Assembly: GCA_002495645.1 (NCBI GenBank)
Contig: DAGF01000050.1
Location: 1-8,232 of the forward strand
Reading direction: 5' to 3'
DNA length: 8,232 bases
Source of the DNA: Euryarchaeota archaeon UBA549
GTDB taxonomy: Archaea > Thermoplasmatota > Poseidoniia > Poseidoniales > Poseidoniaceae
The notes under the pieces were generated by a model. The model was not told the DNA's origin and did not search any database. It saw nothing but the letters and a program-made list of their open reading frames with translations. Every line of letters begins with the position of its first letter. Within the stretch, counting starts at the first letter, position 1. Shown piece after piece: positions 1-6,003 of this stretch. Both the position numbers and the translations under genes were made by a program.

Positions 1-1
1 G

Positions 2-391
2 GACGATGTGGTGACCTTCACCGGCCGTGTGCCGCACGAGGAAGTTGAAGCCTACTACTCCCTCGTTGATATCGCACCTTTCCCACGGCTACCGCAGCCT
101 GTTACAGAGTTGGTGTCTCCGCTCAAACCGTTTGAGGCGATGGCCATGGAGAAGGCCGTCATTGCTTCAGACGTGCACGCGCTGACCGAAATTGTGCAGC
201 ATGAGCACACAGGTCTCCTGTTCGAGAAAGGAAACGCATCCAGCCTTGCAGACGCACTGTTGAGGTTCATCGACGACCGTGAACTTCGCACAGGATGCGG
301 CAGTAAAGCAAGAATTTGGGTCGAAGAAGAAAGGGACTGGAGCAGTATTTCATTGACCTTGGACAGCACATACAAAACATTGGTGAGGTGA
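2..391 (+). CDS. Glycosyltransferase, GT4-like, C-terminal part (5' end outside the window)
   Basis: This is the C-terminal donor-binding half of a GT-B fold glycosyltransferase of the GT4 (glycos_transf_1) type, which would transfer a sugar from a nucleotide-activated donor to a growing glycan at the cytoplasmic face of the membrane. The frame is open from the left edge. It begins with a typical VxFxGRVPHEEV strand-loop and a YYSLVDI segment. The donor-site signature SPLKPFEAMAME follows at about bases 116-151, with the conserved Glu codon at 134-136, and then GLLFEKGNASSLADAL. The first Glu of the classic EX7E motif is not in register; this is common in the SPLK subtype. About two thirds of the usual 350-400 residues are missing to the left. 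The stop is TGA at 389-391, and the downstream ATP-grasp gene starts 6 bases later in the same frame, so the two are probably cotranscribed. The family is clear; donor and acceptor cannot be read from the sequence. Confidence 0.88.
   Translation, partial: DDVVTFTGRVPHEEVEAYYSLVDIAPFPRLPQPVTELVSPLKPFEAMAMEKAVIASDVHALTEIVQHEHTGLLFEKGNASSLADALLRFIDDRELRTGCGSKARIWVEEERDWSSISLTLDSTYKTLVR
385..391 (+). promoter_or_regulatory. Shine-Dalgarno GAGGTGA for the ATP-grasp gene, embedded in the upstream gene's end
   Basis: GAGGTGA is a strong match to the complement of the conserved 16S rRNA 3' end. It ends at the last base of the upstream TGA stop, leaving a 6-base spacer before ATG 398. A second purine run, GGAGGG at 392-397, touches the ATG and is too close to serve as the ribosome site itself. 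The placement fixes the start at 398 and implies translational coupling to the glycosyltransferase. Confidence 0.7.
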
Positions 392-397
392 GGAGGG

Positions 398-1276
398 ATG
401 ACAGAATCAGCAGACAACAATACCCCTTCGTTCAAACGAAGCATTCAGGCCAGTATCGATCTCTACAGGGAACAGAAATCTAGCCCTCGATCGGTAGCCA
501 TCAAGTTGTTGAACACCAAAAAATACAGCAAGTTGTTTGTGAAGTCCTTGGGAGTTCCTGTGGCTGAAACTTTGGGATTGCATCCACATGTGAATGACGT
601 TGACTTTGCCTCCCTTCCAGATCACGTTGTCTTGAAACCACAATGGGGCTCTTCGAACAACGGTGTGTTCCTTTTGGAGCGTATTGGTGATGACATGTGG
701 AGGGATGATATGAGGAGCATTGAGTGTTCATCTGAAGGGATTCGAGCGGCGTATCTGGACGAACACGAACGTTACCGTTCAATCAACCTGCCCGTCATGC
801 TTGAGGAGCGTTTTGTATCAGCAGAATCAGGCTACCCAGTTCCGCTTGATTACAAGGGGTATTGCTTCGGCGACAAGACATTGATGTTGAAACAAAGGGA
901 TGTCAATGGAGGGCGAAACCAATCTGAATGGCGGTTTCAGTATTATGATCGAGATTGGACCCCTCACCAACAAGTTCGCCCTTCAGTCGCTGACAACGGG
1001 GGCCTCAATCCTCCGGAAAATCGGGAGAAAATCATCGAAACCATGGACTTAATTGCTAGGGAAATTCCTTTGCGGTTCATCTCTATTGACATGTACAACA
1101 CCAATTCTGGCGTTGGTTTCGGTGAGTTCACCGTGCACCCTGGCGCCTATTTGCATTACACAAGGAAATGGGATCACACGTTTGGCGCATGGTACAATGA
1201 ATTGGATTTGCCGCACCAGCAGGAATTTGAAGAGTTCGTTAAAAGATTCAGAGATTGCATCGCGAGTCAATCTTGA
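398..1276 (+). CDS. TupA-like ATP-grasp ligase
   Basis: This 292-residue protein resembles the TupA-like ATP-grasp family (named after a teichuronopeptide biosynthesis protein). Such ligases activate a carboxylate with ATP and join it to an amine or similar nucleophile, here probably during glycan decoration in the cytoplasm. Visible features: a KYSKLFVKSLGVPVAETLG entry segment (residues 42-60); the ATP-binding strand VLKP (78-81) with its glycine/serine loop WGSSNNGV (83-90); LEERFV (135-140), with Glu residues expected to contact the nucleotide; DYKGYCFGDK (151-160); and the metal-binding strands ISIDMYN (Asp231) and FGEFTVHPGA (Glu243), the latter very characteristic of the family. Length is normal and all expected core motifs are present. 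The start is fixed by GAGGTGA 6 bases upstream. The 3' end overlaps the convergent ABC ATPase gene by 10 bases. Substrates are unknown; joining an amino acid to a uronic acid carboxylate is an inference from the neighbouring dehydrogenase. Confidence 0.87.
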   Translation: MTESADNNTPSFKRSIQASIDLYREQKSSPRSVAIKLLNTKKYSKLFVKSLGVPVAETLGLHPHVNDVDFASLPDHVVLKPQWGSSNNGVFLLERIGDDMWRDDMRSIECSSEGIRAAYLDEHERYRSINLPVMLEERFVSAESGYPVPLDYKGYCFGDKTLMLKQRDVNGGRNQSEWRFQYYDRDWTPHQQVRPSVADNGGLNPPENREKIIETMDLIAREIPLRFISIDMYNTNSGVGFGEFTVHPGAYLHYTRKWDHTFGAWYNELDLPHQQEFEEFVKRFRDCIASQS

Positions 1277-1974
1277 TTCAGGTCATTGAAATCGCTTGAG
1301 TAAAAGGCGAGTGCCTCCTCGGGCGCTCCGATGAAAGCAGCCTTTCCGTCGTCCATCACCATCACCCGTGAGCATATACTTGCCATCATGGCCAATGAAT
1401 GGGAAACGATAATCACTGATCCAGAACCGTCGATTAATCCTCGAACCCGTTTCTTGCTCTTTTCGCGAAATGAGGCATCTCCTACCCCAAGCACCTCGTC
1501 GATTAAGAGGATATCAGGGCGGAACGCTGTTGCCACTGAAATACCAAGCCTGGATTTCATTCCGGAGGAGTACATCCTTAACGGTCGGTCAAAGAAATGC
1601 TCAAGTTCTGAAAACGCCTTTACTTCATCGATGAGTGTGTCGATTTGTTCCTTGGTTCGTCCCATCAATGCGCCATACAAGTAACAATTCTCGCGGCCGG
1701 TCAGTTCTCCGTTGAATCCAACACCGACTCCTGACAAAAGGGAGACGGAGCCGCGCATGAGGATTTCTCCTTGGTCTGGCGGGAAAATTCCAGCCAACAT
1801 CTTCAGCAAGGTGGATTTCCCAGAGCCGTTCTTGCCAATGATGCCGAGGACTTCACCTTCTCCGAGCTCGAATGAAACATCATGAACCCCGGCAGGCTTG
1901 GCATTGAGCTTCCTAAATTTCCGTGGCAGCGGGTATGCTACCGAGACTTGTTCGCACTTCAGAACGATGCTCAT
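1267..1974 (-). CDS. ABC transporter ATPase of the polysaccharide exporter type (Wzt/KpsT/TagH-like)
   Basis: This is the nucleotide-binding subunit of an ABC-2 type exporter that would drive transfer of a lipid-linked glycan across the cytoplasmic membrane, together with the permease encoded directly upstream. In the 235-residue protein: Walker A GKNGSGKST (47-55); the family-typical segment SGVGVGFNGELTGREN (81-96), where general ABC proteins carry the Q-loop; ABC signature YSSGMKSRLG (135-144); Walker B DILLIDE with catalytic Glu160; D-loop GVGD (163-166); and H-loop His192 in IVSHS. SGVGVGFNGELTGREN and YSSGM are diagnostic of the Wzt/KpsT/TagH/RfbE group. The protein stops soon after the ATPase core, so it has no C-terminal carbohydrate-binding domain like that of E. 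coli O9a Wzt and resembles KpsT in this respect. The start overlaps the permease stop as ATGA, with GGTGATC 5 bases upstream. No key residue is missing. Confidence 0.95.
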   Translation of the reverse strand: MSIVLKCEQVSVAYPLPRKFRKLNAKPAGVHDVSFELGEGEVLGIIGKNGSGKSTLLKMLAGIFPPDQGEILMRGSVSLLSGVGVGFNGELTGRENCYLYGALMGRTKEQIDTLIDEVKAFSELEHFFDRPLRMYSSGMKSRLGISVATAFRPDILLIDEVLGVGDASFREKSKKRVRGLIDGSGSVIIVSHSLAMMASICSRVMVMDDGKAAFIGAPEEALAFYSSDFNDLNQD

Positions 1975-2828
1975 GCGTGGATCACCGCCTTGTGCGCCCG
2001 TGTATCGAAGGCGATGGTGCCAAAAATAAAGCTCAGAGCGCTGACGGCTACAAACACCTGGTAGCCGAGCGGCGGAATCCCTGTGGGTTCAGAGAGGAGA
2101 ATGCTGCGGACCTCAGTGATTGGGACGATGGTGGGATTGCATTGAACAAGGGCGGCCAACCATCCGTCGCCGAATCGCCGTCCAAACATATCGTAGGTCC
2201 ACATCACCGGGGAGAGGAAAAAACCAACACGCAAGAGAAACCTGATTCCGTGCATGATGTCAGGTATCTTTGTGGCTACAGGGGCCAACAGGAGGCCCAT
2301 CGACCACGCTACCAGGGCGGTCAAGCCAAGCCATATTGGAATCATCAAATACGCCCAGGTTACGGACAAATCATAGTACCACATGAACGGCAAAATCGAC
2401 ACCATTGAAAGAAATGCCATTTGGAAGGCCATGACTGCACTGCTCGCAGCGAAAATTGATTTCGGAACGCGAGCGAATTGAAACAGATTCCTTGAGGCAA
2501 TAAGGGAGTTTGACGACGACGACAACACTGTAGAGAACAATCGCCAAAACATTGCACCAATGAACACCAACAATGGGTATGCAAATCGATCTGTACCGAC
2601 CAAAATTTGGAAGATGAACGTGTACACAGCAGCCAGCAACAATGGTTCGAGGATAGCCCAACCAACACCCAGTCCTGCACGTCGATAACGTGATGTGAAA
2701 TCGCGCTTCACGAGAAGACGAATCAGGTTTCGTTCGTTCCAGAGGTCCATGACTGCTCGGATGGGAACGAGAAGTGGGTTTTTTGCCTTCCAAAGAGGCT
2801 CCAGCGCCTTGTGAGCCTCTCCCTCCAC
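1971..2828 (-). CDS. ABC-2 type transporter permease (Wzm/KpsM-like)
   Basis: This is the membrane subunit of the polysaccharide exporter, paired with the ATPase that overlaps its 3' end by 4 bases. The 285-residue protein opens with an amphipathic cytoplasmic segment. The family's conserved coupling/gate motif follows, here LLVKRDFTSRYRRAGLG (38-54), then W57 and P62. Hydrophobic spans, judged by eye, lie near residues 59-77, 84-102, 128-150, 158-182, 197-211 and 256-274, the six expected for ABC-2 permeases. SPVMW (206-210) and NPTIVPITEVR (231-241) match the conserved re-entrant loop region. The predicted start is GTG at 2828, with AGGA several bases upstream. An internal ATG at residue 27 would remove part of the interface helix and has less support. 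The exported substrate cannot be deduced from the sequence. Confidence 0.93.
   Translation of the reverse strand: MEGEAHKALEPLWKAKNPLLVPIRAVMDLWNERNLIRLLVKRDFTSRYRRAGLGVGWAILEPLLLAAVYTFIFQILVGTDRFAYPLLVFIGAMFWRLFSTVLSSSSNSLIASRNLFQFARVPKSIFAASSAVMAFQMAFLSMVSILPFMWYYDLSVTWAYLMIPIWLGLTALVAWSMGLLLAPVATKIPDIMHGIRFLLRVGFFLSPVMWTYDMFGRRFGDGWLAALVQCNPTIVPITEVRSILLSEPTGIPPLGYQVFVAVSALSFIFGTIAFDTRAHKAVIHA
1980..1986 (-). promoter_or_regulatory. Shine-Dalgarno GGTGATC for the ABC ATPase gene
   Basis: On the minus strand GGTGATC sits 5 bases before the ATG at 1974 and inside the last codons of the permease gene. It matches the complement of the GATCACC near the 16S rRNA 3' end. With the 4-base ATGA stop/start overlap it supports ATG 1974 as the true start and points to coupled translation of the two exporter subunits, which suits a fixed 1:1 complex. 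Confidence 0.65.
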
Positions 2829-2951
2829 GGTGCTTCCTGTGCCGTTCTTTCAATAAAGTCAACCGCCACAATGCCATTGCAACGAACGATGACTCATGCA
2901 AGGGTCCTTTGCCGCCACGAGATTGAAATCTGAATCCTATGCCCTCGCGTT
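2829..2951. promoter_or_regulatory. Divergent promoter region between exporter and dehydrogenase operons
   Basis: These 123 bases separate two outward-facing transcription units and must carry both promoters. The leftward unit has a TTTATT box at 2857-2852. For the rightward unit the best AT-rich stretch is ATTGAAATCT near 2922-2931, at about the distance expected for a TATA element if the mRNA starts at ATG 2952. No Shine-Dalgarno sequence precedes that ATG, so leaderless translation is possible. No clear bacterial -35/-10 pair, operator dyad or riboswitch-like structure is visible. Confidence 0.45.
2852..2857 (-). promoter_or_regulatory. TATA-like box for the permease-ATPase operon
   Basis: On the minus strand TTTATT (within CTTTATTG) is centred about 26 bases upstream of the GTG start at 2828. 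That is the spacing of an archaeal TATA box to a transcription start at or near the start codon. It is the most AT-rich hexamer in the 123-base divergent region. One hexamer is weak evidence, and an AGGA ribosome site before the GTG argues for at least a short leader. Confidence 0.33.
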
Positions 2952-4268
2952 ATGGCCGAGGCTGACAAGCAAACCGTAGGCATCATCGGTCTGGGCTACG
3001 TTGGCTTGCCGACAGCCATCGGTTTTCACGATGCAGGCTTCGAAGTGTGGGGCGTCGACATCTCCGAACGCACGGTAAGCATGGTGCGTGCTGGAGAGAA
3101 CCCCACTGGTGACCCTGACGTGGACGACATCGTGCCCGCTCCAGGTGCCCCGCGGTGGAACATCACCACATCAACCGCCGAGGCCGTCCCGCATTGCGAC
3201 GTGGTCTTGGTGACCGTGCCCACCCCAGTGACGCATGACCTCAAACCAGATCTGACCTACGTCGAGACTGCAGGCCGCGCGGTCTTCGAATCCTTGCCCG
3301 GCGGCACCAACACCGTCGTGGTGCTGGAATCCACGGTGTATCCCGGCGTTACGGCAGAAACATGGTTGCCTTTGTTGGAGGAACTCGGACTTGAGCAGGG
3401 TGTGGACGTGACCATTGCGTACTGTCCGGAGCGCTTCAATCCCGGTGACCCGGCCCATGGTGTCCGGTCAGTTGCACGTGTAATCGGTTGTAGTGATGAA
3501 AAGGTTGGGGCTCAACTCGTTGCTTTGTATTCCAAATTGACCAGCGAAGACGTTCGCTATGTGGGGCGACTTGAGGTCGCTGAAGCTGCAAAAGTCATTG
3601 AAAACGTGCAGCGGGACCTAAACATCGCCCTGGTGAACGAGTTGGCACGTATATTCCCCGCCTTGGGCGTCGACGTTGAGGACGTGCTCACTGCAGCCGC
3701 CACCAAGTGGAACTTCCACCGTTACACGCCTGGTGTTGGCGTGGGTGGACATTGCATTCCAGTCGATCCATATTACATGATTCAGCGCGCTGCCAATGTT
3801 GGGGTACCGGCCAACCTCATCACGGCCGCACGAGGCGTCAACCGTTCGATGCCCATTCACGTGGCAGGTGTGATTCGAGACCTTCTCTTTGAAGCAGAAG
3901 TTCCAGCAAAAGACGCCCGTGTCCTCCTTATGGGATGGTCCTACAAGGCTGAGGTCGGTGATCCACGAGAGACTCCCGCAGAACCCTTGGCAGAGGCCTT
4001 GCTCGAAAAGGGCGTCAAGGTCGGCGTGTGGGACCCTCATCTGGACGAACCTCTCTTGCACGGAGTCACGGTCCACCGTGTTCTTGAAGACGCAGATGGC
4101 TACGACCTTGTGGTGCTGGTGACCGCTCATCGTGCATGTCTTGAGGCAGATTGGGTAAGTCTGCACCAACGGATGCGCACACCGATGGTGTATGACGGCC
4201 GACGTGCCCTCGACCTCGATGCCCTTGCATCCATCGGGTGGTCAGTGAGCGCAGTTGGGCGACCCTAA
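2952..4268 (+). CDS. UDP-N-acetylhexosamine 6-dehydrogenase (UDP-glucose/GDP-mannose dehydrogenase superfamily; WecC/TviB/WbpA-like)
   Basis: This 438-residue NAD-dependent enzyme would oxidise C6 of a UDP-N-acetylhexosamine twice to give the UDP-uronic acid, a cytoplasmic precursor for surface glycans. The order is the usual three domains. The N-terminal Rossmann fold carries GLGYVGLP (13-20) and VPTPV. The central domain carries CPERFNPGD, AAKVIENVQRDLNIALVNE (Lys214, Asn218) and the catalytic cysteine Cys268 in VGGHCIPVDPYY. The C-terminal UDP-binding domain contains GWSYKAEVGDPRETPA and VWDPH. The ENxQRDLNIAxxNE and TKWNF segments are typical of the N-acetylhexosamine-specific branch rather than of UDP-glucose dehydrogenase. 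Which epimer is used (GlcNAc, GalNAc or ManNAc) cannot be told; no WecB-type epimerase is in the window. The ATG start places the nucleotide-binding motif at the usual distance. The heparinase-like gene follows after 9 bases, so the two should be cotranscribed. Length and catalytic residues are normal. Confidence 0.95.
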   Translation: MAEADKQTVGIIGLGYVGLPTAIGFHDAGFEVWGVDISERTVSMVRAGENPTGDPDVDDIVPAPGAPRWNITTSTAEAVPHCDVVLVTVPTPVTHDLKPDLTYVETAGRAVFESLPGGTNTVVVLESTVYPGVTAETWLPLLEELGLEQGVDVTIAYCPERFNPGDPAHGVRSVARVIGCSDEKVGAQLVALYSKLTSEDVRYVGRLEVAEAAKVIENVQRDLNIALVNELARIFPALGVDVEDVLTAAATKWNFHRYTPGVGVGGHCIPVDPYYMIQRAANVGVPANLITAARGVNRSMPIHVAGVIRDLLFEAEVPAKDARVLLMGWSYKAEVGDPRETPAEPLAEALLEKGVKVGVWDPHLDEPLLHGVTVHRVLEDADGYDLVVLVTAHRACLEADWVSLHQRMRTPMVYDGRRALDLDALASIGWSVSAVGRP

Positions 4269-4277
4269 TTTAGTGGC

Positions 4278-5996
4278 ATGAAGGATGTGACCTTGATGGG
4301 AAAAGCGGGTGGCCAACGGATTACCGCTTCTTCATTGTGGCTGCCTGGTGCGGTGCGAAATGAGCATTATTCGTTCGAATCTCACAAATTGCTCAGGGTC
4401 GGTCAACTTCGAGTGTACAAGGATCTCGACCCTGTCCCGTTCGCTCTACCCATGGATTGGGAAATGGACCCATACGAATTGAAGTCTTGGCGGATGTACT
4501 TTCAATCGCTTAATTGGATACACGGTTACAGACTGGCCTACGACAAAGGGGCCGCTGAATCTCTTGACACCATGGTTAGCATCCTAAACGATTGGTGGTT
4601 GAACAACCATGACAGAAAAGAACCTGCGTCGATGGTTTGGGATGATCATGCAACATCAGATAGACTCGCAAACATTTGTTCAATCGTGACTCACTTAGAA
4701 CAGCCTTACGAAGAAATTCCAGAGCTTGACGCCATGGTCACAAAGCACGTCCAAACCTTATGCGGATTTTATGATTCAAAGAAATGGATTAGGAACAATC
4801 ACGCTGTTTTTCACGTGGGGGCTCTTCTTGACGCGCATCTGTTGGGATTCAGTGGAAGGGTTGGTGTGGACTGCCTCCAAGTTGCAACAGATTATCTGAG
4901 TGAATTCATTTCCAGCGTCATCAACGAAGATTCTGGCTTCAGTGTCGAGCAATCCATGTTTTATCACCAATTTCTGGTCCGAATTCTTCGCCCCTTGCTT
5001 CGTCTGGCACGTGAGACAGGCGTCATTGAAGTCGACCATGTCAAATCCGCCATAGACAATGTGGAAGACTTTGCGAAGTTGGTGTCGACCAGCGACGGTA
5101 CAACATTCGCCATCGGGGACACGTCGTACGGCTTCAGATTTCCAAAGGTCATGGTGGACGATGTTGCAAACGATGGTTTGTACTGCTACGCTAGCTCAGG
5201 TATTTGCCTCTTCAGAGACTGCCAAAATAACGGGGAACACCTCGCTCTTCTCTCGTGCCCACCAAGGAAAGCGGGCCATGGTCACCATGACCCTCTCAAC
5301 TTCATGCTGATTCGGGACGGAAAAAAGCTCCTCATCGACTCAGGCGGACCATATGCCTACGGCGATAAACTTCGATACGAATACTTCCGCGCGGCAAAAG
5401 CCCACAATGTTCCACATATTGACGAAGTGACTGGCTGGCAGGAAAGCACCATTCAAGCATATGGTGAAGGACAATTCCCTTGGGTCATCGCAACCTCTAG
5501 ACAAGATACCATCATTATCACTCGGGCAATTATTTCATTGGGGCAAGGGGATTACATTGTTGCAGACGCATTAGAATCTACAACACCATTCTCAGCAAAC
5601 ATTCCTTGGCACATTGCCCCCGACAGGAGACTAACCCATGTCGAGATTTTTGGCCAAGGCAAAAGCATGGAATGCCACCTTGAACAGGAAGACGGCCTGT
5701 CTCCGACCGTCAAATTCATTTCCTCGCATTCAAGCAGTGTCGAGTTTACGATCCATCGGTCTCGTGACGACCCAACCACATCGAGCTGGACGACATCAGG
5801 AATCAGAGACAAGCGACCAACCCCACTCGTCCTTCAGCGCATCGAGAATACGGAATTTCACGCATCTGTGATGGTAGTAGGCTGTGACGTAACTGAACCA
5901 GAAATAATCCAATTTGGGGATGGTATTCTCAAATTTAACCACGGAGGGCGGACGTTCGAAATTGACGCTTCCGCGTTCACCCTCACTCAGAAATAG
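4278..5996 (+). CDS. Heparinase II/III-like protein, no signal peptide
   Basis: This 572-residue protein has the two-part architecture of heparinase II/III and related polysaccharide lyases: an N-terminal alpha/alpha-toroid (about residues 40-310) and a C-terminal beta-sandwich (about 315-570). Motifs: the DDHATSDR helix (122-129); NNHAVFH (173-179), matching the catalytic Asn/His region; FSVEQSMFYHQF (221-232), like the family's E-G/Q-S-x-x-YH; HGHHDPLNF (334-342), the conserved His cluster; LLIDSGG; and the RxxKAHN stretch ending at His376-Asn377. Secreted lyases of this fold carry signal peptides, but the N-terminus here (MKDVTLMGKAGGQRI) is polar and no membrane helix follows, so it appears cytoplasmic. 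Its place after a uronate-forming dehydrogenase suggests action on uronate residues during assembly, as lyase or C5-epimerase; dermatan sulfate epimerase shares the fold. The exact reaction is unproven. ATG 4296 (residue 7), preceded by AAGGA, is an alternative start. The gene looks lower in GC than its upstream partner. Confidence 0.85.
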   Translation: MKDVTLMGKAGGQRITASSLWLPGAVRNEHYSFESHKLLRVGQLRVYKDLDPVPFALPMDWEMDPYELKSWRMYFQSLNWIHGYRLAYDKGAAESLDTMVSILNDWWLNNHDRKEPASMVWDDHATSDRLANICSIVTHLEQPYEEIPELDAMVTKHVQTLCGFYDSKKWIRNNHAVFHVGALLDAHLLGFSGRVGVDCLQVATDYLSEFISSVINEDSGFSVEQSMFYHQFLVRILRPLLRLARETGVIEVDHVKSAIDNVEDFAKLVSTSDGTTFAIGDTSYGFRFPKVMVDDVANDGLYCYASSGICLFRDCQNNGEHLALLSCPPRKAGHGHHDPLNFMLIRDGKKLLIDSGGPYAYGDKLRYEYFRAAKAHNVPHIDEVTGWQESTIQAYGEGQFPWVIATSRQDTIIITRAIISLGQGDYIVADALESTTPFSANIPWHIAPDRRLTHVEIFGQGKSMECHLEQEDGLSPTVKFISSHSSSVEFTIHRSRDDPTTSSWTTSGIRDKRPTPLVLQRIENTEFHASVMVVGCDVTEPEIIQFGDGILKFNHGGRTFEIDASAFTLTQK

Positions 5997-6003
5997 CGCG
6001 CTA
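5994..6003. other. 10-base perfect palindrome containing both convergent stop codons
   Basis: TAGCGCGCTA is its own reverse complement. The plus-strand heparinase-like gene stops with TAG at 5994-5996 and the minus-strand methyltransferase-like gene stops with TAG at 6003-6001, leaving only CGCG between them. It is too short for a useful hairpin, and identical stop codons around a short palindromic gap may be coincidence. Confidence 0.9.

Noticed and set aside
1923..2408. 161-codon plus-strand open frame inside the permease region
   Set aside because: It is antisense to the permease, which has correct membrane segments and family motifs; the product is hydrophilic, rich in His, Arg and Gln, and without a domain.
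2371..2901. 176-codon minus-strand frame reaching into the divergent intergenic region
   Set aside because: It is an out-of-frame shadow of the permease with no family features; accepting it would displace a well-supported gene.
3618..4169. 183-codon minus-strand frame within the dehydrogenase
   Set aside because: It is antisense to the catalytic and UDP-binding domains of the dehydrogenase and its product has biased, domain-free composition.
5994..6003. Palindrome as attachment site or protein-binding operator
   Set aside because: It is fully explained by two facing TAG stop codons around CGCG, and no integrase, repeat copy or second half-site is visible.
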